A DNA stretch of 44,767 bases from Christensenella sp. UBA1685. Lineage in GTDB: Bacteria; Bacillota; Clostridia; Christensenellales; CAG-138. This document shows positions 1 to 8,507 of this stretch, in pieces. Under the pieces are notes generated by a model, which saw nothing but the letters and a program-made list of their open reading frames with translations, was not told the DNA's origin and did not search any database. Numbering within the stretch: the first letter of the stretch is position 1; every line of letters begins with the position of its first letter. The stretch spans positions 1-44,767 of the forward strand of contig DCKB01000002.1 in the NCBI GenBank assembly GCA_002320595.1, read 5' to 3'. Both the position numbers and the translations under genes were made by a program.

Positions 1-34
1 AGGGCGGTGTCCTAGGCCACTAGACGAACCGAGC
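1..34 (-). tRNA. tRNA-Glu, 5' part only
   Basis: On the minus strand this reads as the first 33-34 bases of a tRNA: a seven-base acceptor arm beginning GCTCGGT, then TC, a D-arm with GTCTAGTGGCCTAGGAC, and the anticodon 5' arm ACCGCCCT. This D-arm and anticodon stem are the typical tRNA-Glu pattern. The window ends just before the anticodon, so the Glu identity is inferred from similarity, not read. Confidence 0.82.
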
Positions 35-54
35 ATAAATCTCACGTGGGTTCT

Positions 55-82
55 ATTATACCGAATTTTGAAAAAATGTCAA
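55..82 (-). promoter_or_regulatory. sigma-A promoter of tRNA-Glu
   Basis: The minus strand shows TTGACA (77-82), a 16-base spacer and TATAAT (55-60), about 20 bases before the tRNA. Both hexamers are consensus. The -35 box overlaps the stop codon of the upstream glycosyltransferase gene, so the tRNA has its own promoter directly after that operon. Confidence 0.8.
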
Positions 83-1338
83 CACTTTTTTGAGGAATCG
101 CGCAGCGTTTCATACTGCTTTTGGAATTCGCGCATCCGCTCTGCCAGGATGCCGCGCAAAGCATCATGCCGCCGCTTGAGTTCCCCCTTCCGGGAACGCT
201 CAATCAGCGCTTCATAGCGCGCAGCAACGCACGTGATGACCTTTTCCCAGCCGATGGGAATGCTCTCTTTTGCATGCTCGCCTACGGTGCGGAGCGCAGC
301 CGGGTCCGCCAACGCATGCCGGATTATGCGGGCCAGGTCTTCCGGGGTATCCTCGGCCAAAAAGCCGTTCTCACCGTCTGCAATGGCCTCCGCAGGGCTT
401 CCGCCGCGCGTTACAACCGCCGGCGTGCCCACAGCCGCAGCTTCGCGCAGCACGAGTGAAAACGTGTCGTAAAGGGAGGGAAACACAAAAAGCTCCGCCC
501 TTTGGTAAAGTCCGTCGAGCAGCGCTGCATCCGAAACGTGCCCGGTCAGGATCGTATCAGCGCTGATGGAAAGCGCATCCGCCTTTTTGCGGATTGCCTC
601 GGCATCCGCCCCCTGCCCGGCAAGAACAAGCGTAAACGGCAGCCCCTGCCGATGCAAAAGCGCCCCAGCCTCAAGAATGTGCAGAATGTTCTTTTTCCAA
701 TCCATTTGCCCAACATAGAGCAGCATGGGTTTCCCCTCCGGGATGGAAAAATGCTCGGCGGCGCGCTTGGCGTTTTCAGGATCAAGGGGATGCAGCTCCG
801 TTCCGTTTTCCATCACAATGATCTCGCCGCCATACCCATAGCCGCGAAGGACTTCGGCTGAAGATTTGCTTACGGCCCACACCTCATCGCAGCGCTCATA
901 GAATTCCACAACGAATTTCACGCCGAGGTGCGCGAGCGCTTCACGGCCGGTCGCTTTATAAAAATCATCATAATATTTTGAATGAAAAGAGCCTACGAGC
1001 GGAAGATCCCTTTTGGCGGTAAGCCGCAAAGCTTCCATGCCTGCGGAAAAGGGTGCGTGCGCATGGATCACATCAAGCGGCACATCCGCAATGCGGGCAT
1101 GATAATGCCTGTCCAGAATTGCAAGGCCCGCTTTGTATTGCGGCGAACCCGGCACAGAACTTCCGGTGAAATCCACAAGGTCAAATGGAAAGCCGCCGCG
1201 ATATCCGGTATTCACCATGGGGGCGATCACATAGCATTCGTGTCCAAGGCGCGGCAGATGGGTTGCATAGTTGTACACAACGCGCCCCACACCATCCACG
1301 ATCGGGTAAAATGTATCCGTAAACTGGCCGATCTGCAA
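79..1338 (-). CDS. Glycosyltransferase family 4 (GT-B fold)
   Basis: A 419-residue GT-B glycosyltransferase that probably transfers a sugar from a nucleotide donor to a lipid or polysaccharide acceptor at the inner face of the membrane. The N-terminus carries the acceptor-side motif FTDTFYPIVDGVGRVV. The C-terminal half has the family-4 donor-binding signatures LLYVGQMDWKKNI and FPSLYDTFSLVLREA; the usual first Glu of the EX7E motif is Asp here. The start is a TTG chosen because AAAGGAG lies 8 bases upstream. A longer frame back to 1404 has no ribosome site and abuts the previous gene. It follows a family-2 glycosyltransferase, so both may build one surface glycolipid or glycan. The acceptor is unknown; resemblance to diacylglycerol glucosyltransferases is only suggestive. 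Confidence 0.85.
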   Translation of the reverse strand: MQIGQFTDTFYPIVDGVGRVVYNYATHLPRLGHECYVIAPMVNTGYRGGFPFDLVDFTGSSVPGSPQYKAGLAILDRHYHARIADVPLDVIHAHAPFSAGMEALRLTAKRDLPLVGSFHSKYYDDFYKATGREALAHLGVKFVVEFYERCDEVWAVSKSSAEVLRGYGYGGEIIVMENGTELHPLDPENAKRAAEHFSIPEGKPMLLYVGQMDWKKNILHILEAGALLHRQGLPFTLVLAGQGADAEAIRKKADALSISADTILTGHVSDAALLDGLYQRAELFVFPSLYDTFSLVLREAAAVGTPAVVTRGGSPAEAIADGENGFLAEDTPEDLARIIRHALADPAALRTVGEHAKESIPIGWEKVITCVAARYEALIERSRKGELKRRHDALRGILAERMREFQKQYETLRDSSKKC

Positions 1339-1404
1339 ACTGTCTTTCTCCTTTGCATGGAATCCTGTTGAAAACAGTATACCCCGGCAAGTCGTTTTTG
1401 GCAA

Positions 1405-3042
1405 TCAGGGCTCGTATTGGCGGCAAAGGAGCGGGGGCTTGGGGTTGGCGCAGACAATCGGAACGGTAGAATTATAATCAAAATGAGGGCTGTAAAACGG
1501 ATCACCCGCCGCGAGCATGGGGCGCAGCGTATCATAACAGCGCATGCGCGTGAGCGTGGAAGCGTCCTCAATGCGCGGGAGGGTTCCGTGCAACAGCAGC
1601 GCGGCGAAAGGCGTATACGCAGAGGCAAGGCCGCGCCGGAATAACCGCAGGCAAAAATCCATGTCAGCCCCTGCATCGGAGAAGGTTTCATCAAATCCGT
1701 TCAAATTCTCAAAGGTGTTTGAAAGCACCATCATGCACGCGCCGGGCAGCATGGTTACCCGCCGGATGGCATTGACAAACAGGTTTTTGCGCGCTTCGTT
1801 CGTGTCGTCCGGCTCGCCGGTATATGGGCTGTTCAGCCAGCCGCACAGGCCTGCCACATCCCCGGCGGAGACGATGCGCCGGCCTGCGCTGACGAGCTTG
1901 CCGCCCGCCGCCCCTACGCCCGGCCGGGAGATCTGCTCCCGCAAAGCGCGCAGCCAATCCGGCGTAAGCACCTGCGCATCCCGGCACAGGAACAGGAGGG
2001 CTTCGCTTTGCGCTTCCGCGGCGCCCAGATTGCACAGGGCAGCAAAGCCGTCCTTTTTGCTGCGTACGATTTTTGCAGCCTTGTTTTTTTCCAGAATGTC
2101 ATAATAGCGCAGCGTGCGCGGGTCGCGGCTGTCCCCATCGGCGATGATCAGCTCGTAGCGTTCAAACGCTTCATATTCCTCGATGCTTTCAAGAAGCCGC
2201 CTGAGCGAGTCCACACCGTTGCGGTTGGGAATGACGATTGTGGTGCGCCCGCTTCGGCCAAGCGGGACGCGCACACGAAAGCTGCCCGCGAACGCGCCCG
2301 TTGCGGCTGAACCGGGTTGGCCGGTTGCGGCAAGGTAAGCATCCACCGCCGCAATGCCCGCCGCGGAAGGGATTGTACCGGGACGTTCGCTGCGCGCGCA
2401 AAGGATGCGCGGTATATGCGCGATATGACGCGTGTGCGCCGCGCAGCGGAGCGTATAATCATATTCCAGCGCGGGGATGCTTGCACCCGTATCCGGGATG
2501 CGCAGGCCGCCTGAGCGCGTGTACAACATCTGGGAAACCGCAAACGGCCGGCCAATCATGTTATAGGAAAGCTGCGTCAGCTCCGAATATTCCGGTTTGC
2601 ACACCGGGTCCACATGGGCGCCATCCGGCAAAAGCACATCTTCATCCGCATAAAGCAGCTCTGCCATGGGGTTGGCGTTAATTGTTTCTGCAAAATGAAA
2701 TAGCGCGTCCGGCGCAAGTACATCGCCTTCCGCAAGGAACATTACAAAATCAAAATTCTCCTGCCGGTCGCCTGCGATCGACCAGTTTGTGTAGCTTTGC
2801 GCCGCAAGGGAGGCCTGCGTGCGCGCCGCTTTCTTTTTTTCATCAAGCGAAAAAAGCTTGATGAGAAACTTCGGCATAAAGTGTAGCTCCGTTTGTCGCT
2901 GTGCCGCAAGTGTTTCCGCATCCGCCGCATGGCGCGCCCAAAATGCACCGTAATCTTCCTCCGGTGCATAACAAACGGCCGCCGGCTTCCGCTCGGTTAT
3001 GGCGGCGAACAGCGCCGCGATTGCATCCGTTTTTTTGCCCAT
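1405..3042 (-). CDS. Two-domain family 2 glycosyltransferase
   Basis: A 545-residue protein with two GT-A type regions. The first (about residues 60-200) holds LYADEDVLLPDG, like the YSDED segment of tandem O-antigen-type glycosyltransferases, but lacks a clear N-terminal nucleotide-binding strand. The second (from about residue 265) starts with TTIVIPNRNGVDSLRRLL, continues with IIADGDS (candidate DXD-like metal site), and later has LPGACMMV and GFDE. Likely cytoplasmic, assembling surface polysaccharide. It lies 66 bases upstream of the family-4 enzyme in the same direction. The ATG at 3042 has only a weak ribosome site (AAAGG about 12 bases upstream). Confidence 0.8.
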   Translation of the reverse strand: MGKKTDAIAALFAAITERKPAAVCYAPEEDYGAFWARHAADAETLAAQRQTELHFMPKFLIKLFSLDEKKKAARTQASLAAQSYTNWSIAGDRQENFDFVMFLAEGDVLAPDALFHFAETINANPMAELLYADEDVLLPDGAHVDPVCKPEYSELTQLSYNMIGRPFAVSQMLYTRSGGLRIPDTGASIPALEYDYTLRCAAHTRHIAHIPRILCARSERPGTIPSAAGIAAVDAYLAATGQPGSAATGAFAGSFRVRVPLGRSGRTTIVIPNRNGVDSLRRLLESIEEYEAFERYELIIADGDSRDPRTLRYYDILEKNKAAKIVRSKKDGFAALCNLGAAEAQSEALLFLCRDAQVLTPDWLRALREQISRPGVGAAGGKLVSAGRRIVSAGDVAGLCGWLNSPYTGEPDDTNEARKNLFVNAIRRVTMLPGACMMVLSNTFENLNGFDETFSDAGADMDFCLRLFRRGLASAYTPFAALLLHGTLPRIEDASTLTRMRCYDTLRPMLAAGDPFYSPHFDYNSTVPIVCANPKPPLLCRQYEP

Positions 3043-3120
3043 GGGCGTATTTTGCCTTTTTCCGGCCGGGGTTATGCAGATAAAGGTGCTCGGCTTCTGT
3101 TTTTGAACACCTCCGAACTG

Positions 3121-3148
3121 ATTAAATCGAATCTTACATCATTGACAA
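3121..3148 (-). promoter_or_regulatory. Promoter of the glycosyltransferase pair
   Basis: Minus strand TTGTCA (3143-3148), 16-base spacer, TTTAAT (3121-3126). Each hexamer matches consensus at five of six positions. It shares its -35 region with a divergent plus-strand promoter, leaving a leader of about 75 bases before the glycosyltransferase start. Confidence 0.5.
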
Positions 3149-3171
3149 AATCTTATGTTTCAGGATACTAT
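3142..3171 (+). promoter_or_regulatory. Promoter of the 3291 membrane protein gene
   Basis: TTGACA (3142-3147), 18-base spacer, TACTAT (3166-3171). A transcript would have a leader of about 110 bases before the coding sequence. The -35 box overlaps that of the divergent glycosyltransferase promoter by five bases, so one bound polymerase should exclude the other. Confidence 0.6.
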
Positions 3172-3290
3172 GAAATTACCTTCCAACAAAACCCAATGCA
3201 ACAGCAGGGCGAACCAAAACGCGTTGGTTTGCATGACCGGCTCTTCCAGGAAAACGGCATTGACCCAGAATGAAATTCAGGAGGCTTCCT

Positions 3291-3812
3291 ATGGCAAAGT
3301 TCATCAGCATTCTCATTCTCCTTCTCTGGGCCGCGGCAGCCGCAGCGGCCGTGCTCCTTTTCAAAAAGAAAGGCAAGCGCGCAAGGCTGCTTTGCGCGGG
3401 CGCGCTGATCCTCTGCATCGTGCTGCTTGCCGCGTATTATTTCCCAGAGAAGGGGTTGATTCCCGCCGATGCGGAGGTATCCTACACCGAGATGCTCTCC
3501 CCGCTTCCCAACGTGCCCGCAGAATGCGATGCGGCGGCCGTGTGCGCCGTGCTCAACGATTTTCCCGCCGTGCGCTCCGCATTTGCGACGCTGTTCCGAG
3601 GGCAGGGCGGAACGTTTCAGGGGCCTGCGCACAATTTTCTGATCGCAGCGGATGGCCGCATTTATAACACGCTGTCGCTTGCAGGCGGAACGGCAACGCT
3701 TCGGCGCGGAGAAGCGGATGCGCCGCAGGTCTATTATTTTCTGAACGGCCGCGCGCTGTATGCGCGGTTGGGAAAACTACTGTTCGGGGCTGCCTGGCCT
3801 GTGGATGCATGA
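3291..3812 (+). CDS. Small membrane protein of unknown function
   Basis: I do not recognise a family. The 173-residue product has two hydrophobic segments at about residues 4-24 and 33-50, joined by a basic loop (KKKGKRAR), so both ends should face the outside. A predicted extracytoplasmic domain of about 120 residues follows and ends in a compact fold without obvious catalytic motifs. The ATG was chosen because AGGAGG sits 5 bases upstream. It stands alone between a divergent glycosyltransferase operon and a convergent cyclophilin gene. Confidence 0.7.
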   Translation: MAKFISILILLLWAAAAAAAVLLFKKKGKRARLLCAGALILCIVLLAAYYFPEKGLIPADAEVSYTEMLSPLPNVPAECDAAAVCAVLNDFPAVRSAFATLFRGQGGTFQGPAHNFLIAADGRIYNTLSLAGGTATLRRGEADAPQVYYFLNGRALYARLGKLLFGAAWPVDA

Positions 3813-3846
3813 CGCGGGAACACGCTTTGCTTTTTCCAAATTACAA

Positions 3847-3878
3847 GCAGGGGGCACGCCCGAAGGTGCGCCCCCTGC
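3847..3878. terminator. Bidirectional terminator hairpin
   Basis: A perfect 9-bp GC-rich stem (3847-3855 with 3870-3878, GCAGGGGGC) and a 14-base loop lie between two convergent genes. The T-tracts on both sides are weak, so termination may be incomplete. Confidence 0.65.
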
Positions 3879-3905
3879 CTTCCGTTTGCCGCATTTGTGT
3901 TTATA

Positions 3906-4406
3906 TTACAGCTTCTCCGGCTCTTCCACCGTTTCCCCTTCAAGCGTGACACTCTTGATGCGCACGGGTTCAATGGGCCGGTCCGCATAGCCCGTAGGAA
4001 CGGCGGCAATGGCATCCACGACGTCCATGCCCTCCGTCACCTGGCCGAAAGCGGCGTACTGGCCATCCAGATGCGGCGCATCCTGATGCATGATAAAAAA
4101 CTGGGAACCGGCGGAGTTCGAGTTCATGGCGCGCGCCATGGAGATCACGCCGCGCTTATGCTTGAGCGGGTTCTTCACGCCGTTTGCAGCGAATTCGCCT
4201 TTGATGCTGTACCCCGGGCCGCCCATGCCGGTTCCATCGGGGCAGCCGCCCTGAATCATGAATCCGGGGATGATGCGGTGGAACGTAAGCCCGTCGTAAT
4301 ATCCCTTGCCCGCAAGGGAAAGGAAGTTCTTTACGGTGTTCGGGGCGGCGGATGCATCGAGAGCAAGCTTGATAATCCCGCCGTTTTCCATTTCGATGAT
4401 GACCAT
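3906..4406 (-). CDS. ppiB: Peptidyl-prolyl cis-trans isomerase, cyclophilin type
   Basis: A 166-residue single-domain cyclophilin that catalyses cis-trans isomerisation of X-Pro bonds during folding. Family motifs are YYDGLTFHRIIPGFMIQGG (catalytic Arg in FHR), NSAGSQFFIMH and HLDGQYAAFGQV. It has no signal peptide or lipobox, so it should be cytoplasmic. The length is normal for bacterial single-domain cyclophilins. The ATG has AAAGGAG 9 bases upstream, and a TATAAT element lies just before it. Confidence 0.95.
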   Translation of the reverse strand: MVIIEMENGGIIKLALDASAAPNTVKNFLSLAGKGYYDGLTFHRIIPGFMIQGGCPDGTGMGGPGYSIKGEFAANGVKNPLKHKRGVISMARAMNSNSAGSQFFIMHQDAPHLDGQYAAFGQVTEGMDVVDAIAAVPTGYADRPIEPVRIKSVTLEGETVEEPEKL

Positions 4407-4425
4407 ACTGTAAGTCTCCTTTGTT

Positions 4426-4431
4426 ATTATA
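4426..4431 (-). promoter_or_regulatory. Possible -10 element for the cyclophilin gene
   Basis: A perfect TATAAT on the minus strand lies 20 bases before the cyclophilin start. No convincing -35 hexamer is found at 16-18 bases, so this is a tentative promoter. Confidence 0.35.
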
Positions 4432-4466
4432 AGTTCATGAAAGCAAAATTATTTTGGCTGTACAAA

Positions 4467-5690
4467 TCAGCCGTAAAGGAAGTTCATGGCGAGCGCGCCA
4501 TACACGTTAAGCAAAATGCCGAAGCACGCAGCAAAGCGTTCCCAGCGGTAGAGCGACTGCCGCTTCGCAAGGCAAAAATACGCGAGCGCAAGCGGCAGCA
4601 GATCGCAGGTATAGCGCGCGCCAAATTGCCAGCCGCCAAACGTCTTATGCCAGCACAACAGAAGCAGGTTCAGGAGCATTGCCGCGAGCAGCACATAGCG
4701 CATCGCATCCATTTGCCTATGCCGCACATCGGAAACGATCTGCCCGAACAGCAGCAGGAAAAAGGGGTTGGCAACATAAAACAGGAACCCATCAAATACG
4801 GGGTATTCAAGCGATAGCCCTTCGCCAAAGGCAATGGGGCGCAGAAAGATATTTTTGAGGTTTGCAAGAATATAGGAAAGGTGGAACTGCCCATTTTCCG
4901 CCTCCGTGAATTCCGGCAGATAATTGTGCCCGAATTCCAGCACGGAACCGAAGCGCGCATAATTGTACCACATATAGGCTGCGGCAACGCCAAGCGGAAT
5001 CAAAAACGCCTTCCACTGGCGCAGCGCGGTTTTGCAAAAACCCTCGCCCGGCCTGTGGTCCTGAAGGTAGAAGAACAGGAACAGCGGGAAAAATGCAAGC
5101 GCCGAAAACGGCCTGCACCCAACTGCGAAGGCTACGAGCGCATACGCAAGCACGCGCCTTTTGCACATGGCGCAATGGAGCGCCCACATGAGCAGGAGCA
5201 TGTTGAGCGCCTGCGCCATGAACCACACGCCGCCGTTTGTGCTCATCCACATCAGATTGCTGCCCCAGGTGAGCAGCAGCGCTCCAAGCACGGCGCATGT
5301 TTCACGCATGCCGGCATGGCGGAGGCAGCGGTAAGCAAGCGCCGCCGTCGCCATGGTCACGATGGCGATAATGAGGTTGTTGGGCGTGTTTTCACCGAAA
5401 AGAAACGTAAACGGCAGCAGCACGACAGAGGGGAACGGAGGGAAGGAAACATAGTATTCCCCTTGATAAACCGCAAGCTCCAGCCAGGGATAATTCTGCC
5501 CGAGCGAGAGGCTTCCGCGCCGCCATGCCATCGCCTGCAACGTATAGCTGTCCCACGCGGAATGCGAAAAGAGCGTGCCGCCAAGCAGGTCGTGCAGCAG
5601 AAGATAGCCGAACGCCATCAGGGCAAGCATGCAAAGAAGCGTCGCGTCAACACACGGGCGCTTTTTCGGTTGTAAAGCGCGTTGATCCAT
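4467..5690 (-). CDS. Polytopic membrane glycosyltransferase-like protein
   Basis: A 407-residue integral membrane protein with about 10 hydrophobic helices. The layout resembles GT-C/family-39-like mannosyltransferases: a first helix (TLLCMLALMAFGYLLLH), then a large extracytoplasmic loop with acidic and aromatic residues (SHSAWDSYTLQAMAWRRG; YYVSFPPFPSVVLLPFTF). GT-C enzymes use polyprenyl-phosphate sugars outside the membrane; this activity is inferred from topology. The start at 5690 was chosen because the longer frame back to 5840 lies inside the butyrate kinase gene. The ribosome site before 5690 is weak. It is codirectional with ptb-buk upstream. Confidence 0.65.
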   Translation of the reverse strand: MDQRALQPKKRPCVDATLLCMLALMAFGYLLLHDLLGGTLFSHSAWDSYTLQAMAWRRGSLSLGQNYPWLELAVYQGEYYVSFPPFPSVVLLPFTFLFGENTPNNLIIAIVTMATAALAYRCLRHAGMRETCAVLGALLLTWGSNLMWMSTNGGVWFMAQALNMLLLMWALHCAMCKRRVLAYALVAFAVGCRPFSALAFFPLFLFFYLQDHRPGEGFCKTALRQWKAFLIPLGVAAAYMWYNYARFGSVLEFGHNYLPEFTEAENGQFHLSYILANLKNIFLRPIAFGEGLSLEYPVFDGFLFYVANPFFLLLFGQIVSDVRHRQMDAMRYVLLAAMLLNLLLLCWHKTFGGWQFGARYTCDLLPLALAYFCLAKRQSLYRWERFAACFGILLNVYGALAMNFLYG

Positions 5691-5736
5691 GTTGGTATCA
5701 TACCCCAAATGCGGCACGGATGCAACGCCGGATGTT

Positions 5737-6810
5737 TTACTGCGCCCAGATGAACGGCCTTGCCGCTTCTTCGCCCCTCTGCACGCGGAGCGCGCCTTCG
5801 GCAAGCGCCTCCATTTCGTGCTCTCCGGGGAGCACGGCAACGGGGGCGATCCATTGAATCCGCCTCCGGATGGCGCTTGTCAGCCGTTCGGAATATGCCG
5901 CGCCTCCGGTTAGGATGATGGCATCCACCTTGCCGCACACAGCTGTGGCAAGGTCGCCCGAAGCTTTTGCAATGCCATAGGCGAGCGCATCGAGCACGAG
6001 CGCCGCGCGCGCGTCTCCCCCATCCGCCATGCGTTCCGCCTCGCGCAGGTCCATCGTGCCAAGAAGCGCAACCAACCCGCTCCCGCCGCGGATGTATTTG
6101 GCCATTTCACGCTCGGTGTATTTGCCGGAGTAGCACAGCCGCACAAGCGGCATCGCCTGAAGCCTGCCGCAGCGGGTGGGGAAAAATCCGGCGTCGTCAT
6201 CGCTGTACATGTCGATGGCACGGCCCTTGTGGAACAGCCAAGTGCTCCCGCCCCCCCCGATGTGTTGGACGATCAGCGTGCAATCCGAAAACGGGCGTTT
6301 GAGCGTTTCTTCCGCATAGCGCCGTGCCATCGCGCGGGAGTTGAGCGCATGGCCGCGGCTTTCCTTTGGGATTTCGGGCAGGCCGGTAATCCGCGCAATG
6401 GGTTCGAGCTCGTCTACCACCACGGGATCATAGATGTAGGCGGGGATGCCGAGCGGGACGGCGATGGCCTGCGCCACCGCGCAGCCAACGTTGGAGATGT
6501 GGACGTCCACAGTCTGCGCAAACATGTAATCAACCATGTCCTGCGTAACGGCGTAAGCGCCCGCCGCACAGGGAGGGAGCATGCCGCCGCGCGCCACGAC
6601 GCAGGTGAGCGTTTCAAGGGAAATCCCATGCCGCGTGAGCGCCTGCTCCACGCAGGCCCGGCGGTAATCAAGCTGATCCATCACCCAATGGAAACGGGAA
6701 AGCTCCGCCTGCGGATGATCCACGGCCTCGCGCAGCAGAGCGGCAGAATCGTCGTAAACGGCGATCTTCGTGGAAGTCGTGCCGGGGTTGATGACAAGAA
6801 TCCGCTCCAT
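5737..6810 (-). CDS. buk: Butyrate kinase
   Basis: A 357-residue member of the acetokinase superfamily that converts butyryl phosphate plus ADP to butyrate plus ATP, the energy-conserving last step of clostridial butyrate formation. The N-terminus has the nucleotide-binding motif VINPGTTSTKIAVYDD. The core has IVQHIGGGGSTWLFHKGR and VDAIILTGGAAYS, both typical of butyrate and branched-chain-acid kinases. The ATG at 6810 fits the family N-terminus and length; GAGGTG lies close upstream. It starts 7 bases after the ptb stop codon, so the two are co-transcribed and probably translationally coupled. A branched-chain-acid substrate is possible. Confidence 0.95.
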   Translation of the reverse strand: MERILVINPGTTSTKIAVYDDSAALLREAVDHPQAELSRFHWVMDQLDYRRACVEQALTRHGISLETLTCVVARGGMLPPCAAGAYAVTQDMVDYMFAQTVDVHISNVGCAVAQAIAVPLGIPAYIYDPVVVDELEPIARITGLPEIPKESRGHALNSRAMARRYAEETLKRPFSDCTLIVQHIGGGGSTWLFHKGRAIDMYSDDDAGFFPTRCGRLQAMPLVRLCYSGKYTEREMAKYIRGGSGLVALLGTMDLREAERMADGGDARAALVLDALAYGIAKASGDLATAVCGKVDAIILTGGAAYSERLTSAIRRRIQWIAPVAVLPGEHEMEALAEGALRVQRGEEAARPFIWAQ

Positions 6811-6817
6811 AGGCACC

Positions 6818-7711
6818 TCAGCATGCGCCTGCCGCGATGGCAAGCGAATTATATTTTTCTTCTGCGCTTGCGCCGCGTGAGGTCAGCACAATCGGTGCTT
6901 TTGCGCCAAGAATCAGGCCCGCCATAGGCGCGCCGCAATTTACGATGTAGCTTTTTCCCAAAAGATTGCCGGAAACCAGATTCGGCGTAAGCAGAATATC
7001 GAACTGCCCCGCAAGCGGCGTGTAATACCCCTTCAATTTCCCAACTTCCGGCAGCATGGCAAGGTCATAAGAGATGGGGCCGACAAACCGGCAGGCGCCG
7101 AATGCACCTTCCTCCGCGCACTTTTGCAACGCAGCGGCCTCCACGGTTTCCCGGATCTTCGGATGTACGGTCTCAGAACCGCAAAGGCCGGCCACGTTAG
7201 GGCATTCGTAGCCAAGCCCGCGGAAAAACTCTACCGCGTTGCGGACGATTGCCTCCTTTTCCGCAAGCGTAGGCTCCGGGCACATGCCGCCATCCGTCAG
7301 GCAAAGCAGCTTAGGGTAACCGGGCAGTTCAAAAAAAGCGACGTGGCTCATCAAGGTGCCCTTGCGCAGGTTGGCTTCGGGCGTCAGGACGCCTTTGAGC
7401 AGCTCCCCTGAGGTGATGCGGCCCTTCATCAAGAAATCTGCGCGCCCGGCATGGAACAGCTTTGCCGCAGTCACGCTGGGGTGCTCGCCTGCATCCGGCA
7501 CAACAATCGGAAAACGCTCCGCGTCCGCTCCGAGCGAAGTGAGCGTTGTGCGGATTGCATCTGCCTCTCCAATGAGCACCGCATCCAAAATGGGTTCCGC
7601 ATGCAGCACGGCCTCGAGGGCATGCGCATCATCCGCGCAGACAACCGCGACGGTTTTGCGCGCACCGCGCTTCACGCGCGCGGTCAGATCCGAAAAGCTC
7701 CGAACAACCAT
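6818..7711 (-). CDS. ptb: Phosphate butyryltransferase
   Basis: A 297-residue acyltransferase that converts butyryl-CoA plus phosphate to butyryl phosphate and CoA. Family features seen are FLMKGRITSGELLKGVL, LCLTDGGMCPEPTLAEK, NVAGLCGSETVHPKI and the C-terminal GKSYIVNCGAPMAGLILGAK. The ATG has AAGGAG 6 bases upstream. With the adjacent butyrate kinase it forms the complete Ptb-Buk route, an alternative to butyryl-CoA:acetate CoA-transferase. A long inverted repeat overlaps its putative promoter and may regulate the pair. Confidence 0.95.
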   Translation of the reverse strand: MVVRSFSDLTARVKRGARKTVAVVCADDAHALEAVLHAEPILDAVLIGEADAIRTTLTSLGADAERFPIVVPDAGEHPSVTAAKLFHAGRADFLMKGRITSGELLKGVLTPEANLRKGTLMSHVAFFELPGYPKLLCLTDGGMCPEPTLAEKEAIVRNAVEFFRGLGYECPNVAGLCGSETVHPKIRETVEAAALQKCAEEGAFGACRFVGPISYDLAMLPEVGKLKGYYTPLAGQFDILLTPNLVSGNLLGKSYIVNCGAPMAGLILGAKAPIVLTSRGASAEEKYNSLAIAAGAC

Positions 7712-7751
7712 GGGTTACTCCTTATGATTTGAATTTTGAAATACTACTATA

Positions 7752-7791
7752 AATATAGTCCATCCGCCGTGAGCGAACAAGGCGGATGGAC
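7752..7791 (-). promoter_or_regulatory. Inverted repeat and possible promoter before ptb
   Basis: A perfect 11-bp inverted repeat (7758-7768 and 7781-7791, GTCCATCCGCC) with a 12-base loop lies 47 bases before ptb. On the minus strand TATATT (7752-7757) follows it at once, and TTGTTC in the loop (7775-7780) is 17 bases away, so one arm fills the spacer of a weak promoter. No T-run follows, so an operator is as likely as a terminator of the upstream gene. Confidence 0.45.
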
Positions 7792-7852
7792 AGAGTATAT
7801 TATCTATTATTACACGCAGGAAAGAAGAAGCAGGCAGACGCCAGAGAAACGC

Positions 7853-8239
7853 TCAGAGCGCCTCCGCCTGAAGCTTCTCATCGGAGGACGGATCTTCAAA
7901 CGAGCCATAGAGGATGAAGTCCGTCATCACGGAGATAAACTCAATGTTTGTGGGGGTCCAATTCGTTCCAAACGCACCAAATAATTGCGAAAGCAGCGCC
8001 TGGTTTCCGTTTTCCCAGGTGCGCTCAATCGCAAAGCGGATGTTGCGGTCCAAAGCGGAACGCGTACAGCCAAACAGTTCCATAATTCTTGGATAGACCA
8101 TTTTGGGTAAACGATAAATGTATTCCGGATGACGATGTGTAATTCGCAGGATTGCGAGGCTATAACCGTATCCTGCATACTTCGGATGCATTCCGATAGC
8201 GCGTAAGGCTAAGGCAGGTGCATTTGAGTGGCTGTGCAT
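7853..8239 (-). CDS. Stand-alone Spo0A C-terminal DNA-binding domain protein
   Basis: A 128-residue protein that aligns along nearly its whole length with the effector domain of Spo0A, the sporulation master regulator. It has the characteristic segments KMVYPRIMELFGCTRSALDR, NIRFAIERTW and LLSQLFG, and ends with PTNIEFISVMTDF. The phosphoacceptor receiver domain of Spo0A is absent, and no reading frame for it exists upstream. The recognition-helix region keeps Arg and acidic positions but differs from Spo0A (SALDRNIRF against the usual SRVERAIRH), so its DNA target may differ. The ATG at 8239 has AGGAGG 10 bases upstream. The gene and its leader are more AT-rich than the neighbours. Role unknown: it may act as a constitutive, competing or modulating 0A-site binder. 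Confidence 0.85.
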   Translation of the reverse strand: MHSHSNAPALALRAIGMHPKYAGYGYSLAILRITHRHPEYIYRLPKMVYPRIMELFGCTRSALDRNIRFAIERTWENGNQALLSQLFGAFGTNWTPTNIEFISVMTDFILYGSFEDPSSDEKLQAEAL

Positions 8240-8326
8240 AAGTCGCATTCCTCCTAAAATGAAAATAAATAATGTGAATAATGGATCTACAGTACGGCGA
8301 AACAATAAGCATTTAACACAAAACTA

Positions 8327-8355
8327 ACTATATCATGTACTTGAATTTTTCGCAA
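8327..8355 (-). promoter_or_regulatory. Sigma-A promoter of the Spo0A-like gene
   Basis: Minus strand TTGCGA (8350-8355), 17-base spacer, TATAGT (8327-8332), placing the transcript start about 80 bases before the ATG at 8239. Confidence 0.6.
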
Positions 8356-8507
8356 GAGGATTATGGAAAATTTAGCAGAATCTTGTCATAGGCCTTCATA
8401 ATGGATACCAATCCGAAAAATACACAATATATTGGGCATGTGCTAAAATGGCAGAGAAGTTTTTAAAAAATGTTTTAAGCGAGAAATCAAAATAAATGCC
8501 TTTAAAA

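Noticed and set aside
5691..5840. N-terminal extension of the membrane glycosyltransferase-like protein
   Set aside because: It overlaps the butyrate kinase coding end and is basic and non-membrane; the ATG at 5690 fits better.
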